Shown one piece after another: positions 53,965 to 63,739 of a stretch of 64,000 bases of DNA. Every line of letters starts with the position of its first letter. Within the stretch, counting starts at the first letter, position 1. The notes under the pieces were generated by a model. It had not been told where the DNA came from, did no database searches, and saw only the letters and a program-made list of their open reading frames with translations. The DNA is from Acanthosepion esculentum. Lineage: Eukaryota; Mollusca; Cephalopoda; Sepiida; Sepiidae. The stretch covers positions 54,608,909 to 54,672,908 of the forward strand of contig OZ038487.1 in NCBI GenBank assembly GCA_964036315.1. Reading direction: 5' to 3'. Both the position numbers and the translations under genes were made by a program.

Positions 53965-54540
53965 AAATAGAGGGGAGGAGGAAGGGAAAAAGAGGGGGAG
54001 GAGGAATGTGGATGGAGTGGAGAAAGAAAAGAAAAAGGCAAAGAAAACAGATAACAAATTATAAAATTGCAATAAGAAACAGAAAAAATGGCTGCTGGGA
54101 CAAATGATCAGTGAATAAATGTATATAAGAAGGCTTTAATTTCAACAAAGAAGATGAAACAAAGTTTGAATAAAAAAAATGGGAGAAAGGTAAGGAAGGC
54201 AGATATAAGAAAAAGAAGGAAAATGTTAAGGAAGCTTAAGAAAAGAGAAGGAAGAAAAGATAGGTAGGATGAAAGATAAGAAAGGTGAGAAGGAAGAAAG
54301 GAAAAAATGAGGGAAAAAAAGAAAAGGTAAAGGAAAGATAGGGAAGGAAGGAAAGAAAGAAAATGAAAATGAGTGAAAAAGGAGAAGGAAGAAAGAGAAG
54401 AAAAGGAAGGAAAGAGAGAAACTAGAAAGTAGTAAAGACCAGAAATCAAGAAAGGAGGGGGAGTAAAAAAGGAAAGAACGAAGGATTAAAGGAACAAAAA
54501 GAAAGAAGGAATGAATGAATTGAAATAAAAGATGATAGTT
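53965..54540. repeat. Polypurine tract
   Basis: Two blocks with a strong strand purine bias on the plus strand: 53965-54050 (GGGGAGGAGGAAGGG type) and 54165-54540 (GGAAAGAAAGAAAATG, AAGGAAGGAAAGAGAG type). The Phe/Leu/Ser-rich minus frames at 53836-54072 and 54108-54449 are shadows of it. Such tracts can adopt intramolecular triplex (H-DNA). Confidence 0.9.
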
Positions 54541-54559
54541 TTTTTTAGAAAATATATTT

Positions 54560-55095
54560 TGTCTATTCTTTCAATTGCACATGTCAAAAGAGTTTTAAAT
54601 TTCTGTCTAAATGTCTGGGATGAGTAGTTATCATTATTTACATTTGGACTGTTGTCCTCATCTTTGTTGTTGTTATCACAACATTTCAACCATTGTGTCC
54701 TCCAGCCTTCAACAGGTGTATATAAATCTGGGTAACTTACAATGAAATCAAAACTGTCTATATTTCTTAGATGAGGTATTACGTACACTATTTACATTAT
54801 TCGGACTATTGTCCTCATCTTAGTCGCCATATTTATTGCAACGTTTTGGCCGTTGTATGCTCTGGCCTTGTTCAGGTGGTTGGAATGTCAAACTGAACCC
54901 TTTATTTCGCTCGCTGGGGTAGACTGTTCTAGTTCCAGATGCCATGTCTAATGGAGAGGGGAATTAACAGGATAACTGACATCCAAGTTTTCCACCACCT
55001 TAACCAGGTATTGAGCTCACACTCTTTGAGTCCTGTCGCTGGATCTAACTAACACCTTTATCCACTGTGCCATGTGTCCTCAAGTGAATAAAGGC
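54560..55095 (-). mobile_element. SINE-2 (tRNA-like head), minus copy
   Basis: Minus strand from about 55080: CACATGGCACAGTGGATAAA (A-box), then GTGTGAGCTCAATACCTGG (B-box), GGTGGTGGAAAACTTGG. The body follows: CTAGAACAGTCTACCCCAGC, AGCGAAATAAAGGGTTCAG, CCTGAACAAGGCCAGAG, GGCCAAAACGTTGCAATAAA. Part of the tail (54640-54720) is present twice in diverged form. Same family as 59485-59815 and 4311-4505. Confidence 0.8.
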
Positions 55096-55179
55096 ATTAG
55101 TTAGATCCTCAAGGACATATAAAATTTCATGTTAAAATTCAACTAATGAAATTCTCAACGTTATGAAAAGGAGACAAAA

Positions 55180-55395
55180 AGTAATGCCAAGTACAGTGTA
55201 GAATATAGGAGACTGTAGAAAGAAATTAGGAGCAAATGCAGCAGGCTAAAGAGGAATGGCTCAACAAAAAGTGTGCAGAAATAGGAAGACTGCATATAAA
55301 AATAAGAGAACTAACAGGACAGGAAGTTGTGGAGAGCCACGATCGCCAATAACTTGTAGGAACATGGCACATAGAAGAAGAAGAATAACTACATG
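55180..55395 (+). mobile_element. LINE-B 3' end fragment, plus
   Basis: Decayed frames then the tail GTTGTGGAGAGCCACGATCG CCAATAACTTGTAGGAACAT... and (AGAAGAAGAAG) at 55374-55385. Confidence 0.6.
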
Positions 55396-56280
55396 TTAGG
55401 ATGCAGACTTATTGACCCACTCTCATCCATTAAATTTGATTGATATTTGATTATTTTAAAATAGGACTTATTGTTTGCTTTGTAATTTACCTGGATGAAA
55501 AATACTTTAAGTAGTCAACAATTTCTTTCATCTTGAATTGGTTTTCTGTGTTGGCTGAAGTTGGAAGATCTAAACATTTATGACTATTTTAGAAATATAT
55601 AAGATCACCCTACTTTATAACTATCAACATCTTTCAATCCAGAATAAAACATTCTGGAAATTTGTAGGCTTGTATTTCTGAGGTAACTCAATCTTTAAAA
55701 TAACAAATGGCTAATGTTATTGAAAAATTCTTGCTTTCATATTTTATGATTTGTATTGATTTTGTGTTTAATTTTAGCATTTAAAAATTTCACTTAATGC
55801 CAAGAATGCAAATTAATTTTAATTTTAATTAATTCTAATTGTGTAGTAACACTGGGTAAAAAAAAATTGTATAATTAAAATGTCTAATTAATTTTAAGTT
55901 TTTGCAAATTTTACTTCATGCCACAATTTCAAATTATTTCTAATTCTAATTAATTCTAATTGTGTGATAGATTTATGCAAAAAAATTGTGTAATTAAAAT
56001 GCCTAATTTCTACTAATTAATTTTTAGCTTTCAAAAATTTCACTCTATGAATGCAAGAATGCAAAATTATAAATGTAGTAACTAAATATTTCAGTTTATT
56101 ATAATTATTATATTATTACATTCAAACTATATTCATCATCTTTGTTTTTTTGTTATCAACAACAACAATAACAAAGATGAGGGCATTAGCCCAAATATAA
56201 ATAAATAATGATAACTCTTCATCCCCAAAATCCAGACAGAATATATTAATTATATAATTAATTATATATCATATTATGTA
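55396..56280. other. AT-rich DNA with internal TTAATT duplications
   Basis: 55800-56050 contains three related blocks (AATTAATTCTAATTGTGTA and AATTGTATAATTAAAATG). 56145-56250 carries the AACAACAACAATAACAAAGA and CTCTTCATCCCC strings of the SINE-2 tail. No gene. Confidence 0.5.
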
Positions 56281-56360
56281 TTAGGTTGGTGCAAAAATAA
56301 TGTCGTTTTTTGACGTTCAACTTCATGTGAGAAAACGACATTATTTTTGCACCAAACTAA
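56281..56360. mobile_element. 80-bp mariner MITE
   Basis: TTAGGTTGGTGCAAAAATAA at 56281 with its 29-bp complement ending at 56360 (28 of 29 paired), flanked by TA on both sides (56279-56280 and 56361-56362). The ends are the mariner TIR type also found in human MADE1. The spacer is only about 22 bp, so the whole element is a long hairpin. No coding capacity. Confidence 0.9.
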
Positions 56361-56739
56361 TATATTATTTTATACTAGCTAAATACCCATCCTATGAATA
56401 TTTTTATTAATAATAATTCAAAATAATTCAGTAGATGATTTTTTACTTATTTGAACAATTTTCCAAAATTTGTATTAGAAAAATAATAATTATTAAAATT
56501 TAGTTCAGCAAACTTACTATGTTTAAGTAGATTTTAAAACTGTACCAAATTATTTAAACAGATTATTTTGACTTATTTAGATAATTTTGTAAAATATTTT
56601 TCAGCTTTATTTGTCTGATTTGTAGAAATGTGAAAAAAAAAAATTATGTCCACTTATTTAAAAATATTTTTTTTAATTTAGTCATTATTTATTTTTTCAA
56701 TGACAAGATCAAATTTATTTCCCATTTTCTTTAAATTTA

Positions 56740-57255
56740 AACGCTGATCTTTTTTGTTAACTTACAACTGAATTTTGATGAGGCAGATATAAATTCTTTC
56801 TGTAGAAATGCAAGGAAAAAATTTTATCAACAGAAACATTCATTATATATGCCAATTTTTAAAATTTGTATTAAAAATCAAATAATACAGATGAAAATTT
56901 CAATATATACCAAGAATGCAAAATTATAAATGTAATAACTAAATATTACATATTATTACAATTATTATATTATTAATACATTCAGACTATTTTCATTATA
57001 TTTGTTTTTTGTTAATAACAACAACAAAGATGAGGATAACAGCCCAAACAATGTAAATAGTGTAAATAATCACAATACCTCATCTCAGAAATATAGGCAC
57101 AAGATTGAATTTATTTCCTAATTTCTTTAAATTTAAACACTGATATTACAACTGTATTTTGATGAGGCAGATATAAATTCTTTCTATAGAAATGCAAGGA
57201 GAAAACTTTATCAACAGAAACTTTGTTTACATGTGCCAATTTTCAAAAAAATTGA
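56740..57255. repeat. Tandem-like duplication, offset about 375 bp
   Basis: 56765-56895 (TACAACTGAATTTTGATGAG, GAAATGCAAGGAAAAAA) matches 57140-57270 closely. The stretch between them (56905-57110) resembles 56050-56250. The pieces carry the SINE-2 tail words (CTCATCTCAGAAATATAGGC). A segmental duplication of AT-rich DNA. Confidence 0.75.
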
Positions 57256-57454
57256 CTTAAAAAATAAATAATACATATGAAAAATTTATTGAAATAAGCA
57301 GTACCATTTAATTTGAATAACATTTTCCCAAAGCATATTTTGTGAATGTAATTTGTAAGTAATACATATAACATGCAGATAGCTAAATCATTGTATATAT
57401 TTAAATGATGCAAACTGTTTATTCTACTGATGTAAGGTGGGGACATAGACAAAA

Positions 57455-57565
57455 TTTAGCCTTATGTGAATTTATAAACGCTTATATATTATAATATTTA
57501 TGTGAATTTATTATAGCATTTATGTGAATTTATAAACGCTTATATATTATAGTATTGTATACAAT
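57455..57565. repeat. Short local tandem repeat
   Basis: GTGAATTTATAAACGCTTAT then ATATTATA occurs twice (57466-57497 and 57519-57550) with a partial third. No further feature. Confidence 0.8.
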
Positions 57566-57600
57566 TATTACAGTTTTTATAAATACTAAATGTAAAGCAG

Positions 57601-57793
57601 GGAGGCATGACGGAGTAATGGATAGCAGCTCGGATTGAGGAATGGAAGAACCAAGTTTGATTTCCAGTTTTCATTACATTCATTTATGTACTAATATGGG
57701 CTTAGTTGACAACCAATCTAGGAGAAGGAAAACTAACCAACCTGGTTAGCAAGGTTAGCTTTTCTCCCCCAGCTATGGGCTGAATAGCTTTAG

Positions 57794-57795
<2 letters not shown>
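57601..57795 (+). mobile_element. SINE-1, plus copy, cut by LINE-A
   Basis: GGAGGCATGACGGAGTAATG GATAGCAGCTCGGATTGAGG (A-box), an AGTTTGATTTCC B-box area, then CAACCAATCTAG and CAGCTATGGGCTGAATAGC. It ends where the T-run of the LINE-A copy begins (57797). Confidence 0.75.
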
Positions 57796-57796
<1 letters not shown>

Positions 57797-57824
<28 letters not shown>

Positions 57825-58250
57825 GCGTATCACCCCAAGCAAGGCTGGAGGCCACTATCACGCATGGGTTTACAGAAGGGTTGGAGGAAGAGCAGATAGC
57901 AGTGGTAAAGGAGAGGATGTGGAGAAAGAGAAAGACGGAGGGTCGATCAAGGCAAGGCGGTTACAGAAGATTTGGAGCGAGAGCAGATAGGAATGAAAGA
58001 TGAAAGGATGTGGAGAAGGGAAGTGGATAGATCAAGGCAACTGGAGATGACAATTGACGCTACACTTAAACCGTCGGAGATTGTATTTGTCAGGGAAACA
58101 GTAATAGGGAAGGGAGTTCCATAGGCGAGATGTGCGAGACATGAAGCTATTGGAGTAGAAGAGACATCTACATCTAACAGTTTCAACGGTGATGGGGTGG
58201 GAACGGGATAACTGGTCTACTTCAGAAGATTTTCCCAAGTTAGGTTGCCA
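57797..58250 (-). mobile_element. LINE-A 3' end with long A-tail, minus strand
   Basis: A T-run of about 26 (57797-57822) is the poly-A tail. Upstream on the minus strand the UTR (TGATACGCTT complement ... GGCCTCCAGCCTTGC) and a mostly open C-terminus (58032-58238) follow: VETVRCRCLFYSNSFMSRTS, RLWNSLPYYCFP, YNLRRFKCSVNCHLQL, stop. It is the best preserved LINE-A end in the window and is 5'-truncated near 58240. Confidence 0.8.
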
Positions 58251-58320
58251 TTTCTTTCTGTCTAGTCAGTCAGAAATTGAAAGAGACATGATCCTCCAAA
58301 AGTGTATCACTTAACTGACT
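58200..58320 (-). mobile_element. SINE-1 body fragment, minus
   Basis: CTGGTCTACTTCAGAAGATT, TTAGGTTGCCATTTCTTTCTG is the complement of the SINE-1 body (AGAAAGAAATGGCAACCTA). It lies on the other side of LINE-A from the plus SINE-1 copy and in opposite orientation. Confidence 0.5.
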
Positions 58321-58429
58321 GAAGTTGGGGACACATACAATAATATAATATGTAATATATAACCTTTTATAAATTCATGCCATGTTAAATTTTGTCTATA
58401 ATTATCACAATTACTAAATCTAAAGTGGG

Positions 58430-58772
58430 GACACATCAGCAACCATCCTGGGTATGACGATAAACTACATATGGCAGCACAGCCTCTGATCAGGTGGTTT
58501 TGAGGAGCATGAAACAATCTCTTAATTGCTGTTTTTCCCAGGTCGACACTGACCCTAACTATAATTAAATAGTAATCCCCCCACCACCAAACTGGGGTCA
58601 AAACACTATAAAAGTATAAAAATTTTGATAGTAAAAATACCAGCAATACATTTTCATAGTAAAAATTTACCAGCAATACATTTTTATAAAAGAAATTACT
58701 AATACTCCCAAGAAAATTACATTTCAGCATTAAATAAGCTGTAAGGAGTTGATATGCCACTAAACAAACAAA
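58430..58772 (+). mobile_element. Dispersed repeat X, plus copy
   Basis: ATCCTGGGTATGACGATAAAC, GGTGGTTTTGAGGAGCATG, CAGCATTAAATAAGC, then GTTGATATGCCACTAAAC and (AAAC)n at 58758-58772. Colinear with 11650-12042. An internal 40-bp stretch (ACCAGCAATACATTTT) is present twice. The 154-codon minus frame over it shows no motif. Confidence 0.7.
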
Positions 58773-59484
58773 CACATGGAAAAATTAGCCTCACAGGAAT
58801 TTATAAAAGATTATATAATTATTACATTTAGTGAGGATACACAGACTAAACTAGCCTAATAAGAATATATAAAATATTATGCATATATTATAGTATTCTA
58901 TATATTAATTAGAATTGTAATAGCTAAAACTACCAAATTTTAAAACTATTCTTAGATCAAGTCAGTTTGACGTAATACATTCATCTTATTCGAATTTCTG
59001 CCCATTTTGTCTTGTTATCATAATAATCTTAACTAGTAAATATCATATCAGATAATTGTTTTCCAAGCATATATTTCTTATGTTCTCACCTGAAAGGTCA
59101 GGTCATTTGACCAAACAAACATCTTTATTATGTCAATATGGAAAAACATAGATTTCATATTAGTAGACGCTGTGTTATTCTGGATTTTTTTACATTTTCT
59201 TATAGATTCCTGAAAAGCTTAGAATCTATTATGGTATTACAACACAGTAACAATAAAACCTAATTTAATTGAAGAGAAATTTCGATATAAACATGGAACA
59301 TTCTTTAAGAATATTATGTAAAAAAAAATGATCTATAAAAAATTTAAGTCAAATCATTCATTATTAAACACTTTTGATGGAAACAGCTTTTTTCCAGTGT
59401 TGTATCTTTAATGAATTAAAGCTTATTTGAGTCGACATTCTGTTTATTTATTAACGGAATATTTATTTGTCTTTCTCTCTGATA
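58773..59484. other. No recognised feature
   Basis: AT-rich and apparently unique. Confidence 0.5.
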
Positions 59485-59815
59485 TGAGGTATTATGATTA
59501 TTTACATTATTTACACTGTGGATATGGCAAGATGAGGATAACAATGTTTCAGCCATTGTATGGTCTGGTCCTCTTCAGGTGATTGGAATTTTGAACCAAA
59601 CCATTTACTTCATCCACCGGGGTAAATTGTTCTAGTTCCACATGTCATACCTCTTCCGAATGTCTCAGTTATTTCCCTTAAACTCAACTCTCCAAGCATT
59701 TTCGTTCACCACTGATGTAGCCTGTTATTGAACTCAAAACTCTTTGGGTCTAATTACTGCATCTAACCAACACCTTTATCCACTGGGCCATTTGCATGGC
59801 AATGAAGATATTAAA
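59485..59815 (-). mobile_element. SINE-2, minus copy
   Basis: Minus strand: ATGGCCCAGTGGATAAAGG (A-box), TTTTGAGTTCAATAACAGG (B-box), TACATCAGTGGTGAACG, then CACCTGAAGAGGACCAGACC and ATGGCTGAAACATTG, ending in TAATACCTCATATCAGAG. Colinear with 54740-55090. Confidence 0.8.
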
Positions 59816-59934
59816 CTTACATTATTTACATTATTCAGATTGTTAATATTTTCCAAATATTCAGACCAGTAGGCAAAAACAAGTAACATTACTATATACA
59901 TCTATCTATTTTTCTTTCCTTATAAGGAAACAAA

Positions 59935-60095
59935 TAAATAAACATTTGTCATTCATTGATCAAGTGCTATTGTTGGCTGAAATTTATAAAATCTTTGTCT
60001 TAAAACAATTTTTCAGGAAAACAGGTTTCTCAACTCCAGTAGCTGTTATTGCTCTTTCCAGTATTGATGGGACCTTTCTTCCTAACTTGTATTAT
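59935..60095 (+). repeat. Dispersed repeat Y, plus fragment, cut by 5S
   Basis: GAAATTTATAAAATCTTTGT, AACAATTTTTCAGGAAAAC, TATTGCTCTTTCCAGTATTG. The match to 10836-11000 stops near 60090, where the 5S-like sequence begins. Confidence 0.65.
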
Positions 60096-60215
60096 GTCAT
60101 ATGGCCACATCATGTTCAAACACTGGTTCCTTTAAGATCACCAAAGTTAAGTAACATCGATCGTGGTCAGTACCTTGATGGATGACCATTTGAAAATACC
60201 AGGTGCTGTAAGTTT
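60096..60215 (+). rRNA. 5S rRNA pseudogene, full length (120 nt)
   Basis: Full-length match to eukaryotic 5S rRNA in order: GTCATATGGCCACATCATG (5' end, usually GTCTACGGCCATA.CACG), GATCACCAAAGTTAAGTAAC (box A region, usually GATCACCGAAGTTAAGCAAC), GTCAGTACCTTGATGGATGA CC (box C region), and AATACCAGGTGCTGTAAGTTT at the 3' end. Many substitutions, several of the C-to-T type, break the stems, so it is a pseudogene. It interrupts repeat Y and is followed within about 10 bp by SINE-1. Confidence 0.85.
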
Positions 60216-60221
60216 GGATAT

Positions 60222-60360
60222 GCAGGTGGTGTAATGGATAATGGCTTGGAATTGTTAATCAGAGAGCTGAGTTTCAGGTCCAGTTGGGTTCATTGTATTC
60301 ACTTGGGAAAGGTATGAATCCACCTCTTCTCCCCCATCTATGGGTTAATTAATAATGATT
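60222..60360 (+). mobile_element. SINE-1, plus copy next to 5S
   Basis: Head GGTGGTGTAATGGATAATGG, AGAGAGCTGAGTTTCAGGTC (B-box area), then CACTTGGGAAAGGTATGAAT, CTATGGGTTAAT and AATGATTTAGTGATACAAG, as in the copy at 52545-52620. Shortened in the middle. Confidence 0.65.
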
Positions 60361-60459
60361 TAGTGATACAAGTCTTACTATCTTGAAAAAAAATTCTTAC
60401 AATCTAAAAAAATCTTTTCTGGCTTTAAATAACCTGCAAAAGTTGATAAGGCATACAAA

Positions 60460-60580
60460 ACAAATCAATCAATCAATCAATAACCTTCATTATGCTAAAA
60501 GTCTTTTTTTAGCCATTGATCAGAGAAAGCAGTTGTATACAGCTAGCAGTTTACGTATTTCTCAATGGGTTTGAGCTGTA
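60460..60580 (+). repeat. Dispersed repeat Y, distal fragment
   Basis: TTTTAGCCATTGATCAGAG, AGTTGTATACAGCTAGCAG equals the end of Y (11195-11250). With 59935-60095 it is the other part of one Y copy, the middle being replaced by 5S, SINE-1 and unassigned DNA. Confidence 0.55.
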
Positions 60581-60883
60581 CACTTTTTAAAAAGATAAAT
60601 ATCTTCCGCGAAAGCGAGCAATTGAATGAAATTGCCAAAGAGTATTTTTAATTCTTGTGAATATTTATAATTATTTTTTACTGTTATTTTTTTTTGTTCA
60701 AGGGGATATAACTTTTTGCCTCAGGATACAATATCATGCTTTGCATCTTAATTTTATACTCGAGTAACAATTTAACCATTAATACCAATTTTGCTTGATT
60801 AGATTTGCAAACTGTTGATTATGTCATTATTAGGAAAGCATCCACTGGACAATGTAAATACTTGAAATTTATTTTTCTTATAT
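60581..60883. other. No recognised feature
   Basis: Nothing supported. Confidence 0.5.
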
Positions 60884-60938
60884 AAATATATATATATATA
60901 CATACATACATACATACACAGATGCACATATAAATAAA

Positions 60939-60969
<31 letters not shown>

Positions 60970-61013
60970 GACGCATATCCGTCATTCCACAGTCATTATC
61001 ATTTATATGTATG

Positions 61014-61050
<37 letters not shown>
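60884..61050. repeat. AT/AC microsatellites
   Basis: (AT)n, (CATA)n, (AT)n(AC)n and (AC)n(AT)n blocks at 60884-60920, 60938-60970 and 61011-61050. Confidence 0.95.
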
Positions 61051-61051
<1 letters not shown>

Positions 61052-61079
61052 GGCAGCAAGTATTCATTCAAACGAGATT

Positions 61080-61990
61080 GATTAAAAAGAACTAACAAGG
61101 TCTGTCTGTGTATTTCTTATTGTAGTTTTCCAATTTTCAGGTAAGCTGTTGAGTATTGTGCTCAAAGTTGTGGATAAACTGTCCAAAGTTCTTATTTTGT
61201 TATTTTTGTTCAAGTACTTTCAACTTTCACAGTCATTATCAAGAACCAATGTGTTGTTTGTGCAGTAGTTAGAATTCCTTTGTCCTTTTCTATTCTTTGG
61301 GAAACTGGATGTTTAAAATGGTCAAGCATGACATCATGTGTAATGGTGATTGGGAACAAGGCTGCACAACAAAGAATGTGATTTATTTATTAATTTAAAT
61401 TTTCATTTTTTATTATTATAATACTAATAAAATATATGCGCACATTAATTATCTGATATGCACTTCAAGGTACCTTCTCCTGTGATGAATGATATTTTAT
61501 TCAATGTGTGCTGATTATTTTGTATAATAACACCAAAATACTCTACAGCATGCCAGGAAAGACTTAAAACACTTGAAGTATTATCTACTAGTATTTGTCT
61601 TATGTTTTTGTATTTTGGTCATCCATGATGTGCTGGCCAATGTATGCATGGATTACACTAGGTTTTAACAGGTGACAGGTTAATCTGTGAGAGAGTGTGG
61701 TGCATGTGTGCCCAATGTAAGTATTTAATATTGTTTTTTGGATTATTAGTGTTGGATATGCAATTTCCCGGGGGTATTTAAATTCATAGACAACATTATT
61801 TTTACATGGGTGGGGGTGATTTATAAGTCTTGGTGCTGTTGGTAATAATTAAGTTAGATGTTTTAAAGTTATTGTAATAGATGATAAATTTTAGGTGTTT
61901 GTTAGGGTCAGTGAGTGATATGTACCAGTGAATTATATTATTGATTAATTCATTCATTTACTACAGCTTATCAACGCTTTCCAAGTTATT
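61080..61990 (-). mobile_element. Penelope-like element 3' region (GIY-YIG)
   Basis: On the minus strand near 61660-61830: KNNVVYEFKYP, then YIGHTCTTLSHRLTCHL, matching the N-terminal half of Penelope GIY-YIG domains (NVVYEF.CP...YIG.T.TTL..RL..HL). Continuing near 61510-61640: RQILVDNTSSVL and, decayed, a LNKI-like end. The 3' flank (61100-61480) contains TTCTTGATAATGACTGTGAA AGTTGAAAG, a hammerhead-like layout as in the copy at 20 kb. Frameshifts and stops make it a pseudo-element. The RT domain is absent. Confidence 0.75.
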
Positions 61991-62140
61991 TAAAGCCAGA
62001 AAATATATTTTAGATTGTTCCTGCATAACACCAAGAACTTCACTTCTGACCCTTTCTTATGCTCGTACAACACCACACAATAACCCTCTACCTTGAGTAG
62101 CTCTTGAGCCTTGTATTGGGTTAACATTAGTTAAAAAAAA
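61940..62140. repeat. Small X and LINE-A-like fragments
   Basis: 61960-62020 (CAGCTTATCAACGCTTT) resembles 4972-5010 of the X region. 62075-62140 (TGAGTAGCTCTTGAGCCTTG TATTGGG) is a plus-strand LINE-A-like tail with an A-run at 62135. Confidence 0.45.
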
Positions 62141-62290
62141 ATCATTGATCTGAGAAAACAGCTGAATATAGCTAATAGTTTAGACATCTCTGAACAGGTT
62201 CAATGCCATGTATGACATTCATATAAGTGTCTACATCTGATGAGGCTATTTAAGAACATAAGTTCTTAGGTTAATGTTTTGGTTTTATAG
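62140..62290 (+). repeat. Dispersed repeat Y, distal fragment
   Basis: TCATTGATCTGAGAAAACAG, TTTAGACATCTCTGAACAGG, then ACATCTGATGAGGCTATTTA and AATGTTTTGGTTTTATAGC, as at 37285-37410. Confidence 0.6.
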
Positions 62291-62329
62291 CATCTTGCAA
62301 TGTTAGGATAGACTGCACTTGGGTAGTTT

Positions 62330-62425
62330 TGCCCATGTTCAATTTCTTTATCTTCTATACTAAATTTGTTACAACTGAGCCATACGCCAAGGTATTTGAG
62401 TTTATTAATTCTGCATTCAGAATAC
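62330..62425 (-). mobile_element. LINE-D fragment, minus strand
   Basis: Complement of the KHFRYLGIWSSYNKLSIGE stretch at 36 kb: here ACTCAAATACCTTGGCGTAT and CAGTTGTAACAAATTTAG TATAG on the minus strand. Confidence 0.6.
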
Positions 62426-62430
62426 GATCC

Positions 62431-62765
62431 TAGGAGGCATGGTGGAGTAATGAATAGCAGCTCAGATTGAGGAATCAGAGAGCCGAGTTCAAATTCCAGT
62501 CAAATCCATTGCATTCACTTACATGCTAATACCCTTGGGAAAGGTATGAATGCTCTTCTTCTTCCCCCTACCCCAGCTCTGGGTAAATAGCAGGACAGAC
62601 CGGGTTCTCTAGCCTTTGATGGCAACTGGTCTACCACAGAAAGAAATGGCAACCTACCGCAAGAAAAAATCTGCCTTGTCAGTCATGTATCAAAATATAC
62701 ATGATCGCCTAAGCATATATCACGCATGGCACAAAACTGACTGAATGTAAAATCCCTGGTTGTTG
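62431..62765 (+). mobile_element. SINE-1, plus copy (most complete)
   Basis: AGGAGGCATGGTGGAGTAAT GAATAGCAGCTCAGATTG (A-box), GAGAGCCGAGTTCAAATTCC (B-box), then the body CCTTGGGAAAGGTATGAATG, GGGTAAATAGCAGGACAG, TGGCAACTGGTCTACC, AGAAAGAAATGGCAACCTAC. The 3' part (CAAAATATACATGATCGCC, ATGGCACAAAACTGACTG) ends near 62755. It is the reference copy used to judge the other SINE-1 fragments. Confidence 0.85.
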
Positions 62766-62773
62766 TGAGTTTA

Positions 62774-63209
62774 TTTTGTGATGTCAACAAACAGTCGTTG
62801 CCACTTTTGTGATGCCAATGAATCCTCGTTGTCACTTTTGTAATGCACATTGTGGTAGAGACTTTGTAATCACAGATACTATGCCATTGAACAATACTGG
62901 TGTCAGATGCCTTCGAATAGCACTCACACTAATAGTACTTGCTGGATAATACTCGTTTGAAATGTAATCCGTATAGGGATCCAAATAGAGAAATAGTATA
63001 GTGAATAGAGTAGAGAATAGCAGTCCGTATAGTAATAAAGGATAGACTAGAATAGAGATCAATCTAGATGTCATGTGACTTCCTATATATGCGTTTCCTC
63101 TATGGTCACATGGTATACTTAATTCAATAATGGGATCGCCTGTGTTTGCTCACTTGCGATTTATGTTCAAACTCAAGTGTCAGCAGTGACACTTTATTCC
63201 TATATAACA
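62774..63209 (-). mobile_element. Solo LTR, family 2, minus copy (436 bp)
   Basis: Minus strand starts TGTTATATAGGAATAAAG and ends ACATCACAAAA. Colinear with 37470-37899. An exact 5-bp target duplication GTTTA flanks it (62769-62773 and 63210-63214). Near its 3' end it contains GTGACAACGAGGATTCATTG and AAAAGTGGCAACGACTG, related to the PBS-type motifs beside the gypsy LTR at 29.0 kb. No coding part. The minus frames over it are not genes. Confidence 0.88.
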
Positions 63210-63214
63210 GTTTA

Positions 63215-63739
63215 ACAACCAAAATTAATATACAAGTTTGAATGGAAAGGCATGTAATAATCAATAAGAAGTATAAAGTATTTTTATCACCCCCACTCTG
63301 ATCAAACTTTATAGATGCTCCAAATTTTGTAAACTCTCTAAAGTTTACAAAGAGATTCTGACCTATCAATAAACAGAAAATATTAGCCTCTATAGCAAAG
63401 AGATGTTTTCATAGCATTCATTTCAGCTACAAACAGCATCTGGCTCTGACATTAGTACTTTTTTTAAAGACTGGGTTTAAAGAACTATGCTCATACTCAC
63501 AGACTATGGAACAAAGACAGAGCTTCAGGCTCTAAATTTGAGGCTATACACACACATTTTGTATATCGACATGTCTTTTTTCAGATCTATTATTTTCTGT
63601 CATTTATTTATGACTGTAATTGCTCTTATGGGTGGCATCTTAAAAGATCTGATATCATTTTCTTCAAGAAATGGAAATGCATATACTTATACACATGTGC
63701 TACTTTCTTGGATCAATGGCTAGAATTGGCTTTGAGGAA
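63215..63739. other. No recognised feature
   Basis: AT-rich. The 78-codon frame at 63487 has no motif. Confidence 0.5.

Noticed and set aside
53836..54449. Phe/Ser/Leu-rich minus frames of 78 and 113 codons
   Set aside because: Shadows of the polypurine tract.
58311..58775. 154-codon minus frame
   Set aside because: It covers dispersed repeat X, which has no consistent reading frame among its copies.
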